Positions 9,176-16,213 of a stretch of DNA of 19,531 nucleotides are shown one piece after another. The DNA is from CALIKS01 sp964440295. Its GTDB lineage: Archaea > Thermoproteota > Nitrososphaeria_A > Caldarchaeales > Calditenuaceae. Below the pieces are notes generated by a model. That model did not search any database. It saw nothing but the letters and a program-made list of their open reading frames with translations, and was not told where the DNA came from. The number at the start of each line of letters is the position of its first letter. The first letter of the stretch is position 1. Location of the stretch: contig CAYTRT010000025.1 in assembly GCA_964440295.1 (NCBI GenBank), positions 1 to 19,531 of the forward strand. The letters are read 5' to 3'. Both the position numbers and the translations under genes were made by a program.

Positions 9176-9186
9176 TTATTAACTTT
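9176..9186 (-). promoter_or_regulatory. Putative core promoter element of the rpoH operon
   Basis: On the minus strand an AT-rich element AAAGTTAATAA lies 40 bases before the first rpoH start codon. The same 11 bases occur in the opposite orientation at 9305-9315 in front of cydA. If it acts as the TATA region, with initiation about 22-27 bases downstream, the rpoH transcript would start near 9155 with a leader of about 20 bases. It differs from a perfect archaeal TATA box, so the assignment is tentative. Confidence 0.4.
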
Positions 9187-9190
9187 ATTT

Positions 9191-9290
9191 CTGGTCCTCA
9201 TACGGATCGTCCGGTCGAGTCGCCAAGCACCGAAGCCCTCGCCTGGACTGCCAAAGACTTCACGGCAGGGGCACAGAATCAGTCTTGAAC
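9191..9290. other. GC-rich island inside the rpoH/cydA divergent intergenic region
   Basis: These 100 bases contain 60 G+C, while the flanks on both sides are strongly AT-rich. No ORF of coding quality, tRNA, or convincing C/D or H/ACA guide RNA signature was found. Small complementary pairs are present: TGCC at 9249-9252 with GGCA at 9264-9267, and AAGACT at 9254-9259 with AGTCTT at 9281-9286. These two are mutually exclusive. The stretch could be a small structured RNA, an operator region between the two divergent promoters, or decayed sequence. The evidence does not separate these. Confidence 0.25.
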
Positions 9291-9301
9291 GTGAGTTGGA
9301 A

Positions 9302-9315
9302 TTTAAAGTTAATAA
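9302..9315 (+). promoter_or_regulatory. Putative promoter of the cydA-cydA' operon
   Basis: TTTAAAGTTAATAA ends 25 bases before the cydA ATG, as expected for an archaeal TATA box driving a leaderless or very short-leader transcript. There is no good Shine-Dalgarno sequence before the ATG, which fits leaderless translation. The 11 bases at 9305-9315 are the exact inverted copy of the element at 9176-9186 before rpoH. Confidence 0.5.
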
Positions 9316-9339
9316 ATCTGCAAAATAATGGCTAATTAA

Positions 9340-10911
9340 ATGACCGCTATTGAGAATCTCGCAAAGATTTTACCGGTAACACTACTCGGGATATATCTCC
9401 ACGCGGTCTTTCTTTCAATCTCGTTGGGTACGCCTATCGTACTGGCCTCGCTGATATACCTCTGGAACAAGACTAAAAACGAACTCTATTTCAGGGCAAT
9501 AAGGACAATAACCGCAATACTAGCAGTGAACTTCGCAGCAGGAGCTGCCACCGGGACCCTAGTAGAGTTCGGGCTTGTCCAAGCCTGGCCAGGAATGATA
9601 TTTGTATTATCGACGGTAGGGTTCGTCCCATTTACACTCGAGCTTATAGCTTTTGTGGCAGAGATCGTACTTCTCCTACTCTTTATCATAACTCTTGGGC
9701 GGCTGAGGCCAATGATAAGCATGGCCCTAATGGCGATTTACTTCATATTCGCGATATTCTCAGGTATAGTCATAACGTCTGTTAATAGTTGGATGAATGT
9801 GCCGTGGGGAACTGCTGATCTTGTCAGGACGTTCTATCCATTCACGCCCCCCTTCGGACCCTTACAAGTTAGTAGTGATTCCTTCATGAATCTCAGGCTT
9901 ATCTTTCTCTCAAGCTATTTATCATATGGCTCAGCATCGCAGACCATACAAGACCCTGCAGTGTCCCAGCAGATCGGTAGATTCCTATTAGATCCATACG
10001 TAGCAATCTTTAACGATTACAATTTGGCTAGCGTGCTACACAACGTTACGGCGGCAGTCATCGTGGGCATGTCGATCATACTTGCCGGATATGCATATTC
10101 ATTCGTGAAGAATAACAAGTCAGACTCGCTGAAGATAATCCGTGCCTTTTTGCCGATACTCACAGCGTTGCTCATATTGCAGCCAGTAGTGTTTGGAGAC
10201 TTTATGGGAAAGATGGTTGCTGCTTATCAGCCAACCAAGTTCGCTGCAATCGAGGGACTTTACGAGAGTAAGAGGGACCCACTGCTAGGATTTCTCGCAT
10301 ACAATGACCCAAACGCACTGCTTATCGGGTTCAACGACTTAGCAAAGAGCTGTGAAGAACTACGTGGCGTCAAACTCAAAGATAGAGTACCAGTGATTAC
10401 TAACACCTACATTGACCCGGGTGTCTACGAGCTGAATCTAGGAGAGCTCTGCTGGAGAGATCTCTTGAGATCGCAGAGCGTAGCTCCACTTCTAAACACT
10501 GTCTATTATGTTAAAATTGGGAGTGGAGCTGCGGCACTGATAGGTGGGCTAGGACTATTGCTAAATCTCTACAACCTTGGTCCACTTTCCAGATTATTGA
10601 GGAGGATTCTCGGATTTTTAGGGGAGAGGAGAGTTATCGCCCTGTTCGCTACATTGATCCTCCTCGGAGGAATATTGGCCTCGTCTATTGGATGGTTCGT
10701 TAGGGAGGTTGGAAGAAAGCCATGGACAATATATGGCTATCTTAGGCAGGAAGAGATTGTGACGCCGGTGCCGATCGACACAGCAGTCATCATGCTCTTC
10801 ACGACGATCTTTCTAGCTATAGGATTCATCAGCGCATATGTTATGTATGTTATTGCCACTAGGCCGCAGAAGTTCAGCGAGATGTTTAGGAGGCTGACTG
10901 GAAATGAATAA
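9340..10911 (+). CDS. cydA: Cytochrome bd-family oxidase subunit I (CydA)
   Basis: A 523-residue membrane protein with about nine transmembrane helices, the catalytic quinol oxidase subunit of the cytochrome bd superfamily, which reduces O2 to water at the membrane. By eye it aligns with E. coli CydA at the key sites: H21 (H19, high-spin haem ligand), E101 (E99), the SVNSWMNVP segment after helix 4, H234 (H186, haem b558), the quinol motif GDFMG...QPTKFAAIEG with K300 and E305 (K252, E257), and WFVREVGRKPW with E456 (E445, haem b595). E108 is one residue off the position of E107. The Q-loop region (about 306-385) is shorter than in E. coli. No methionine exists between residues 293 and 484, so the usual b558 ligand M393 has no counterpart. 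The gene overlaps the next gene by eight bases. Its closest relatives are probably archaeal. Confidence 0.88.
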   Translation: MTAIENLAKILPVTLLGIYLHAVFLSISLGTPIVLASLIYLWNKTKNELYFRAIRTITAILAVNFAAGAATGTLVEFGLVQAWPGMIFVLSTVGFVPFTLELIAFVAEIVLLLLFIITLGRLRPMISMALMAIYFIFAIFSGIVITSVNSWMNVPWGTADLVRTFYPFTPPFGPLQVSSDSFMNLRLIFLSSYLSYGSASQTIQDPAVSQQIGRFLLDPYVAIFNDYNLASVLHNVTAAVIVGMSIILAGYAYSFVKNNKSDSLKIIRAFLPILTALLILQPVVFGDFMGKMVAAYQPTKFAAIEGLYESKRDPLLGFLAYNDPNALLIGFNDLAKSCEELRGVKLKDRVPVITNTYIDPGVYELNLGELCWRDLLRSQSVAPLLNTVYYVKIGSGAAALIGGLGLLLNLYNLGPLSRLLRRILGFLGERRVIALFATLILLGGILASSIGWFVREVGRKPWTIYGYLRQEEIVTPVPIDTAVIMLFTTIFLAIGFISAYVMYVIATRPQKFSEMFRRLTGNE

Positions 10912-12034
10912 CATGGAGCTACTAGGGTTCAGCGTCCTGGGCCTCTCCGTCCTGATACACATCGTCTTAGTAAACATAACGATAGGAACGGGGTGGATAT
11001 CGGCTGTATCTAGATACCTAGCTTGGCGCAGAGATGATGCAAACTTAGAATTGATGTCTAGAAGAGTGTTCAAGATATTGGTGATCACCGAACTCTTCAG
11101 CGGTGTTTGGGGGACGATAATGACCGTTATTCTCGCAGGGCTTTTTCCAACCCTGCTAGCAATTGCGACAGACGTCCTTTTCTACCCAATCCTTATTGCC
11201 CTAACGTCAATAATCATTAGGATACCCTCAATAGTCATCTTTTGGTACTCGTGGGGGAGAATTAATCCTAGGGCGCACTCATTGCTCGGGTTTGTTATGG
11301 CGGCTTCGGGGCTCGGCGTCCCAATAGGCTTCAGATATATCTTCGCAGAAATAACGAGCCCCCATGCAATATTACTCTCAATGCAGGGATATAGAGAGGA
11401 GGCAAGAACTCAGGTCTTCTTCAACCCCACCTATCCTCCTCTAATTCTACACACGATACTGGGAGCACTGATTGTTGGCTCACTGGTAACATCTTCGTAC
11501 TTCGCCATCAAAAATAACATGAATGTAAAGTTTAGCCGTTATGGGCTCTGGATCGGAGCCATATTGCTCCCTCTGCAGGCACTCGTAGGCACATGGTATC
11601 TCCTGTCGCTAGGTACTAATTCACTGATAATCTTCAGAAACCTCATGGGAATAAGCGGCTCAACCTTCAATGCAGCCCCAATATTCACTGCCAAAATTCT
11701 GATCGTCATATTAATTGGAGTATTTATCTACGGGGGACTGAAAACAACTAGGAGTGGCGGGATAGCGATGCCCGGATACGTGGCCCATTTAGGAACGTTG
11801 AGCGTGGCTATGCTTGTTATTTCTGAATTCATAAATGATGGTGCCAGGTATCCCTACTTTGTCCTCGTGGGCGAGTCCGGGCTTAGACCAGCTGAATTCA
11901 TGAACATCTACATGGATATACCACTACCAATCGTGTACCTAGTATTGGGCTCACTACTCATTCTGACAGGCGTAGTCATAGCTATGTTCTACTACGCATT
12001 AAATAAGAAACTGCTTGCAGACATTCCTGCATAG
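10904..12034 (+). CDS. CydA paralogue (CydA'), second subunit of bd-type oxidase
   Basis: A 376-residue protein with about eight or nine membrane helices, overlapping cydA by eight bases. It occupies the place of cydB but looks like a shortened CydA. Helix 1 has H19, as CydA does. The FWYSWGRINPRAH segment matches the CydA FGWDRL...H turn. ILHTILGALIVG...KNN (H183) aligns with the cydA-encoded VLHNVTAAVIVG...KNN (H234). SEFINDGARYPYF (E308) matches the EVGRKPW region. The quinol motif QxxKxAAxE is absent, and the equivalents of E99 and E107 are non-acidic. Such two-subunit CydAA' oxidases have been described in archaea, where CydA' is thought to arise by cydA duplication. A heterodimer with CydA in the cytoplasmic membrane is inferred. 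A highly diverged CydB is the alternative, but the paired His positions argue against it. Confidence 0.78.
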   Translation: MNNMELLGFSVLGLSVLIHIVLVNITIGTGWISAVSRYLAWRRDDANLELMSRRVFKILVITELFSGVWGTIMTVILAGLFPTLLAIATDVLFYPILIALTSIIIRIPSIVIFWYSWGRINPRAHSLLGFVMAASGLGVPIGFRYIFAEITSPHAILLSMQGYREEARTQVFFNPTYPPLILHTILGALIVGSLVTSSYFAIKNNMNVKFSRYGLWIGAILLPLQALVGTWYLLSLGTNSLIIFRNLMGISGSTFNAAPIFTAKILIVILIGVFIYGGLKTTRSGGIAMPGYVAHLGTLSVAMLVISEFINDGARYPYFVLVGESGLRPAEFMNIYMDIPLPIVYLVLGSLLILTGVVIAMFYYALNKKLLADIPA

Positions 12035-12093
12035 CCAGGACCAAACATATAGAGATGCGAGAACGATATTTCCATCAATGTTGAGTTTTAGGA

Positions 12094-12182
12094 CGCCGGG
12101 GGCGGGATTTGAACCCGCGCGGCCCGCGAGGGGCCACAGGCTCTCAAGGCCTGCCCCTTGGTCCGGGCTTGGGTACCCCGGC
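12094..12182 (-). tRNA. tRNA-Ser (anticodon UGA)
   Basis: An 89-base class II tRNA without intron. The acceptor stem GCCGGGG/CCCCGGC (12176-12182 with 12095-12101) is perfect, followed by discriminator G at 12094. The D arm has CCC/GGG pairing. The anticodon stem CAGGC/GCCTG encloses loop CTTGAGA, placing TGA at positions 34-36. A long variable arm with GGCCC/GGGCC pairing marks a serine tRNA. The T arm GCGGG-TTCAAAT-CCCGC is perfect. The 3' CCA is not encoded. Discriminator G and the long variable arm agree with serine identity. A TATA element centred near 12209 would place the transcription start at the mature 5' end. Confidence 0.95.
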
Positions 12183-12206
12183 TGTTGAGTCTTGGGTCCT
12201 CCGTTC

Positions 12207-12221
12207 ATATAAGCCTTATAT
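12207..12221. promoter_or_regulatory. Palindromic divergent TATA element (tRNA-Ser / ppcA)
   Basis: The 15 bases form ATATAAG and CTTATAT separated by one C, a perfect inverted repeat. Read on the minus strand, one arm lies about 26 bases before the tRNA-Ser 5' end at 12182. Read on the plus strand, the other arm lies about 27-30 bases before the PEP carboxylase GTG at 12247. Both distances fit archaeal TATA-to-start spacing, so two back-to-back TATA boxes are inferred. They probably cannot be occupied by TBP at the same time. Confidence 0.6.
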
Positions 12222-12246
12222 TGAGAGGAGGCTAAGAGAGGGACTA

Positions 12247-13821
12247 GTGAGTAGTAGGCTTATTCCCCGGACGATGGCGTCGCAGCATCCTGACAACGCG
12301 TGTCTCCCAGACTGGTGTAGAAATGAGGTCATCGCAGGTGATGACGAAGTGTACGAGGTTTATTTTGACTACGCTGTTCTTGGCTGCCAAGAAGCCATGT
12401 GGGACGCGGAGGGCAAGGACATCGACCCGCACGTCGTAAGAAAACTCTTCACGAACCATCGAGACTTCTTCTCAGAGAAGAGGCTGGGGACCGACGTATT
12501 TTTGACGCTCAGGCTGCCCAACCCATCCATAGAGGTTGCGGAGAAGAAAGTCTTCATAGAGACTCTCGAGTCGATTCCAAGACACAATGACATAGCGAGA
12601 GCGATGTATGGAGAGGACTTTGGAGAGGCATTGTTTGAGGTCATTCTGCCATTCACGACAGCTCCAGAAGACCTCTTAAGAGTCAAGGAGATATATAGGA
12701 AGGTAGTCGTAGAGCCGACATGTAAGTACATCGAGGCGGATGGACACCTGTTAAGAGAATTCATTGGAGACGTCACGCCGCAAGATGTAGAAGTAATACC
12801 TCTCTTCGAGGACATGAAGACGCTGTTCAACTGCGGCGAGATAATTAGGAGATACATCGAGACAGCGAGGCCTAGCTATCTTAGAGTATTCATTGCCCGC
12901 TCAGATCCAGCACTAAACTATGGATTCATAAACTCCGTCTTACTAGCTAAGCTTGCACTCTCAGAGGCAGAGAAGGCATCGCTTAATTTAGGCATACCCA
13001 TACATCCAATCATAGGTGCTGGCTCGCTTCCATTCAGGGGACATAACTCTCCGAGAAACATAGACGGCTTTGTCGAGGAGTATCGAGGGATATGGACCGT
13101 GACTATCCAGTCAGCCTTTAGGTACGACTATCCAATAGATGAGGTGAGGCAGGCAATCGCTCGCCTAAACGCCATGCTACCTCGAGGCAGGGCCAGAATA
13201 CTCGAGGACTGGGAGAAGACCCAGATACGACAAATAATCATGAAACTATCGAGCACTTATCAAAAAATGGTTGAAAAATGCATAGACGCAGTTAACTGCG
13301 TGGTTGAGCTCGTCCCCACACGTCGTAGCAGGAAGCTGCACATCGGCCTCTTCGGCTACTCTAGAATTGTTTCGGGGAGAGCTGCTCCTAGGGCAATCCC
13401 ATTCGTCGCGGCGCTCTACTCGCTGGGCCTGCCACCAGAATTCATAGGCCTGAAAGCTATTAGAGAGATGGATGGGGAATCTCTTAACTTATTAAATGAG
13501 ACGTTCGTTAGGCTGAAGGAGGACCTGCGAGAGGCGGGCCGGCACGTCGTCTGGGACGCCGTATCAATCCTGTCTGAGTATAAGGAAGAATTCTCAAAGA
13601 TCTTGGGCAGAGGATTCCTCTCAGAGTTCCTGCCGTCCTATCTTGAAGACCTCTCGGTGGCACAAGAGATCCTAGGGGTCAAGGTGGGAGAAAACTCCCT
13701 CTACTATAGGAGATACACAAACGCTATAGAAAATTTCCTCATCTACATGATCGAGAATGATGCCGCCAATGCACGTTCGGAGCTAGTAAGGGCAGCAGCG
13801 ATGCGCAGATCACTCGGATAG
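12247..13821 (+). CDS. ppcA: Phosphoenolpyruvate carboxylase, archaeal type
   Basis: Archaeal-type PEP carboxylase, which adds bicarbonate to PEP to give oxaloacetate and so feeds the citrate cycle or biosynthesis. It is much shorter than the bacterial/plant enzyme. The open frame begins at 12109, but that start lies inside the tRNA-Ser gene. The GTG at 12247 gives 524 residues beginning MSSRLIPRTMASQHPDN, which matches the conserved archaeal N-terminus (IPRTMSTQHPDN). Further conserved segments are WDAEGKDID (about 52-60), HVVRKLF, LRLPNPSIE, TLESIPRH, VPTRRSRKLHIGLFGYSR (H365 in its second half) and IPFVAALYSLGLPPEF. It is a single-gene unit with its own TATA element and almost no leader. 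It ends 12 bases from the convergent ftsY. Other PEPC types are excluded by length and motifs. Confidence 0.95.
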   Translation: MSSRLIPRTMASQHPDNACLPDWCRNEVIAGDDEVYEVYFDYAVLGCQEAMWDAEGKDIDPHVVRKLFTNHRDFFSEKRLGTDVFLTLRLPNPSIEVAEKKVFIETLESIPRHNDIARAMYGEDFGEALFEVILPFTTAPEDLLRVKEIYRKVVVEPTCKYIEADGHLLREFIGDVTPQDVEVIPLFEDMKTLFNCGEIIRRYIETARPSYLRVFIARSDPALNYGFINSVLLAKLALSEAEKASLNLGIPIHPIIGAGSLPFRGHNSPRNIDGFVEEYRGIWTVTIQSAFRYDYPIDEVRQAIARLNAMLPRGRARILEDWEKTQIRQIIMKLSSTYQKMVEKCIDAVNCVVELVPTRRSRKLHIGLFGYSRIVSGRAAPRAIPFVAALYSLGLPPEFIGLKAIREMDGESLNLLNETFVRLKEDLREAGRHVVWDAVSILSEYKEEFSKILGRGFLSEFLPSYLEDLSVAQEILGVKVGENSLYYRRYTNAIENFLIYMIENDAANARSELVRAAAMRRSLG

Positions 13822-13833
13822 ACAGAGATGCGA

Positions 13834-14742
13834 CTATGAAAACAACCTGCTGATTAAGAACTCTTTTGAGAATGGCTGCAGGTCCTCTAGTCCCTGGCCC
13901 ACTCCGACGAATATTATTGGTCTGCCAATCGCGTAGCATATCGATATTGCGGATCCACCCCTAGTATCGCTGTCAAACTTTGTGAGCACGACGTAATCGA
14001 TCCCCACATAGCTATGAAACTGCCGGGCCTGCTCCAATGCTACGTTACCCGTCAATGAGTCGCCTACATAGATCACTGAGTCAGGCGCCGCGACGCGTTT
14101 TATCTTCCTCATTTCTTCAAGCAAGTTCTTATCGATCTCGGTCCTCCCAGCGGTGTCTATCAAGACTACATGCGAGCCGCTTGCCCTAGCACTGTTTATC
14201 GTGTCCACTGCGACTGCTGCAGGGTCGCTTCCATAGACCTGGCTCACGGCCTTCACTCCTATCCTATCGGCCAGCATCTTCAGCTGCTCTATAGCCGCGG
14301 CCCTGAATGTATCGCTACAGGCGATCACTGGCACTAGTCCCGATTTCTTGAAGAAAAGAGCCATCTTTGCGACGGTCGTGGTCTTGCCCCCGCCATTAGG
14401 ACCGACGAAGAGAATAACGTAGGGGCCGGAGCCGCTTGAATTTTTTGACCTAACACCGCTGATTAGTGTTTCCGGGCTCGCCTCAATTATCACTGAGCTC
14501 AACGCATCACTCATGACCTGCCTGATGGCTGAGCCCCGGTCAGAAAATCTAGGAAATCTAAGAGACCTAAGCCTCTCATCAATTATCTCTGCTATCTTTT
14601 CCGCAGCCTCAATCGAGACGTCGTTTGCAGCAAGCTGAATCTTAAAGTCCTCTAAGATCGATCTTAGCTCGCTGGTTGAGAGCTGCGTAGTTGCAAATCT
14701 CTCAGCGAGGCTGTTAAAGGCTCTCCTAAGACCATCTAACAT
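13834..14742 (-). CDS. ftsY: Signal recognition particle receptor FtsY
   Basis: FtsY, the SRP receptor GTPase, which docks ribosome-SRP54 complexes at the membrane. The 302-residue protein has an N domain (about 1-95, helical) and an NG-type GTPase domain. Motifs seen: P-loop GPNGGGKTTT (114-123), DTFRAAAIEQL (144-154), the G3 motif DTAGRTEID (196-204), G4 TKFD (254-257), then DTRGGSA and a C-terminal GVGQGLEDLQPF that is typical of FtsY rather than SRP54. No methionine-rich M domain follows, excluding SRP54. The acidic N-terminal A domain of many FtsY proteins is short or missing, which is common in archaea. The ATG at 14742 immediately follows the pfdA stop (TAAATG), so the two are co-translated. 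The pair pfdA-ftsY is a conserved archaeal neighbourhood. Confidence 0.96.
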   Translation of the reverse strand: MLDGLRRAFNSLAERFATTQLSTSELRSILEDFKIQLAANDVSIEAAEKIAEIIDERLRSLRFPRFSDRGSAIRQVMSDALSSVIIEASPETLISGVRSKNSSGSGPYVILFVGPNGGGKTTTVAKMALFFKKSGLVPVIACSDTFRAAAIEQLKMLADRIGVKAVSQVYGSDPAAVAVDTINSARASGSHVVLIDTAGRTEIDKNLLEEMRKIKRVAAPDSVIYVGDSLTGNVALEQARQFHSYVGIDYVVLTKFDSDTRGGSAISICYAIGRPIIFVGVGQGLEDLQPFSKEFLISRLFS

Positions 14743-15195
14743 TTAGCCCTCACTTTTGGGCGCTCGCTGACGCTCAAGCGCCCTTTCGACAGCGGCTAAA
14801 AATCGTCTCAGAGCCTCTGCCCGCTGACTCGAAGCCTGAATGTTCTCCATCAATCTGTCCCTCGTGCTCCTAAGACTCTGCAGTCTCCTGTCAAGTATTT
14901 CTCTGCATCTCTGTATGGGCGCCTCTATGAAGATGTCTTGACCTATGCCTATCTTCAGCCTGTCCTTGACCGTTACCGTCGCCTCTATCATGCTTATGCC
15001 GCCTATCGGGACTAAGACATTCATTGCCTCGGGCGATTTTACCATCTCATCGATCAACTCGACTGCCCTCTCGTGGTCAACGATGGATGAGTCAACGGCA
15101 ATCAATTGGGCCTGAAGTTCCCGCAGCATTTGCTCGATGACGTTTAGCTCTACGAGCGCTCTTTGGACGTCCTCCTGAGTAACCTTTACTCCCAT
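14743..15195 (-). CDS. pfdA: Prefoldin subunit alpha
   Basis: Alpha subunit of the hexameric chaperone prefoldin, which captures nascent polypeptides and passes them to the thermosome. The 150-residue protein has two long coiled coils (about 8-60 and 95-148) flanking a central beta-hairpin region. There LVPIGGISMIEATV and KLKIGIGQDIFIEAPI-like strands (here RLKIGIGQDIFIEA) are characteristic of the alpha class, with two hairpins rather than the one of beta subunits. The ATG at 15195 is preceded by AGGGGA and by a TATA-like palindrome about 31 bases upstream, so pfdA-ftsY can be transcribed on its own. The gene for ribosomal protein LX, often found between aIF6 and pfdA in archaea, is not here; the gap to eif6 is 50 bases. 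Confidence 0.93.
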   Translation of the reverse strand: MGVKVTQEDVQRALVELNVIEQMLRELQAQLIAVDSSIVDHERAVELIDEMVKSPEAMNVLVPIGGISMIEATVTVKDRLKIGIGQDIFIEAPIQRCREILDRRLQSLRSTRDRLMENIQASSQRAEALRRFLAAVERALERQRAPKSEG

Positions 15196-15220
15196 TCCCC
15201 TAAAATCAAGGATGCGGCAG

Positions 15221-15232
15221 TTAATATATTAA
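15221..15232 (-). promoter_or_regulatory. Putative TATA box of pfdA-ftsY
   Basis: TTAATATATTAA, a perfect 12-base palindrome, is centred about 31 bases before the pfdA ATG in the gap after eif6. This is the spacing expected of an archaeal TATA box for a transcript with a leader of only a few bases. Being symmetric it does not fix direction by itself, but only the minus-strand gene is suitably placed. Confidence 0.55.
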
Positions 15233-15245
15233 GCTCGCCGAGTCA

Positions 15246-15908
15246 TCACAGCCCAAGGCCGCGAGAAATAGTCATTAATTCTGGACCATTAGTCCTAGCC
15301 CCTATCAATACTCCTTTAGAATTCGCAAGCACGCCGCTTCTGATATATTTCATACCATCATTAACTGTTGACCTAACGACGCTTACATGACAGACCTCCT
15401 CGACTCTCTTTAAGTCCTCATCACTCGCATCCACATGAATCAATCCTCCACGATCAGTCACGAGGCATATAGAGCCGACATAGCTCCTCGAAGCAATGGT
15501 CATCTTGAATACCTCGACGCCCAGAACGTCAGATATTTTTCTAATCTCTGCTGATCCAAACTCAGGCGAGGCTATTGCTCCTCTATTATTGGCCGCTATC
15601 AGGTTTCCCAGCGCAGTCAATTTACAATCCAGCACGTCCACGTTCATGTCGCTTACGCTTTTCTTGATGATGTCTACCTCCTCGTCTAGCGTGGTTGATG
15701 GTAGGAGAATCCCGTTGGAATTCATGGCCACCATGGGTCCAATTAAGTGGGTCCCAGATACGGACGTCGTTATCGCGGTTACTCCTAAAAATTCCTCGAG
15801 CATTCTTATCTTATTTGCCGAGACTAGTTGGGATATCAAGATGTATTCATCATTCACTGTTGCGAAGAGCCCAATGTGTGGTGTTCCCAGTATGTCTATG
15901 AGCTGCAC
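15246..15908 (-). CDS. eif6: Translation initiation factor 6 (aIF6)
   Basis: Archaeal IF6, a pentein-fold (five-fold alpha/beta propeller) anti-association factor that binds the large ribosomal subunit. Repeated elements of the fold are visible: IGLFATVNDEYILI, NSNGILLP, NNRGAIASPEF, LVTDRGGLIHVD and NSKGVLIGARTNGPELMTI. The frame is open to an ATG at 15965, which would overlap rpl31e by 41 bases. The GTG at 15908 is preferred: it yields 220 residues beginning MQLIDILGTPHIGLFATVN, which matches the family N-terminus and leaves a normal 16-base gap after rpl31e. No strong ribosome site decides between them. It is co-directional with rpl39e and rpl31e, a classic archaeal and eukaryote-like set for the 60S exit-tunnel and sarcin-ricin surfaces. 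Confidence 0.92.
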   Translation of the reverse strand: MQLIDILGTPHIGLFATVNDEYILISQLVSANKIRMLEEFLGVTAITTSVSGTHLIGPMVAMNSNGILLPSTTLDEEVDIIKKSVSDMNVDVLDCKLTALGNLIAANNRGAIASPEFGSAEIRKISDVLGVEVFKMTIASRSYVGSICLVTDRGGLIHVDASDEDLKRVEEVCHVSVVRSTVNDGMKYIRSGVLANSKGVLIGARTNGPELMTISRGLGL

Positions 15909-15924
15909 ATTTGACTCTGAGAGC

Positions 15925-16206
15925 TTATTCGCCGGTATCTTCCTCACCCCGCAGCTTAACATCAACTACGCCTTCTTCTCCACGCTCCACTATTATCGGC
16001 ACCTTCCTAGGAGGCTTTTCAGCACCCTTAGACCAGATAAAAGATACGAGCTCTTTTGAGAGCCGAACCCGCTCAGCCTTGGATATCCTCATTATCTTGG
16101 CCCTAAGTAGGTTTATCGCCCGCTTAGCCCGCCTCCATCTAGGAGCCTTATAGGCATCGCGGAGATTAAGCGTCAATTCGAGTCTCTTCTCCGACAAATC
16201 CACCAC
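15925..16206 (-). CDS. rpl31e: Ribosomal protein L31e
   Basis: L31e, a large-subunit protein near the polypeptide exit tunnel. The 93-residue sequence shows the family's order: ELTLNLRDAYKAPRWRRAKRA at the start, then AINLLRAKIMRISKAERVRLS and the middle tryptophan strand (FIWSKGAEKPPRKVPI), which leads to a variable acidic tail (EEGVVDVKLRGEEDTGE). The start is GTG at 16206, or the next codon GTG at 16203; both lie 7-10 bases after the rpl39e stop, implying co-transcription. Length and charge pattern are normal. Confidence 0.95.
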   Translation of the reverse strand: MVDLSEKRLELTLNLRDAYKAPRWRRAKRAINLLRAKIMRISKAERVRLSKELVSFIWSKGAEKPPRKVPIIVERGEEGVVDVKLRGEEDTGE

Positions 16207-16213
16207 CTAACGG

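Noticed and set aside
12109..12246. 46-codon N-terminal extension of PEP carboxylase
   Set aside because: It would be translated from the complement of the tRNA-Ser gene and has no family counterpart; the GTG at 12247 fits the conserved N-terminus and the TATA spacing.
12369..12857. 162-codon minus-strand frame inside ppcA
   Set aside because: Shadow of the PEP carboxylase coding sequence, with no independent support.
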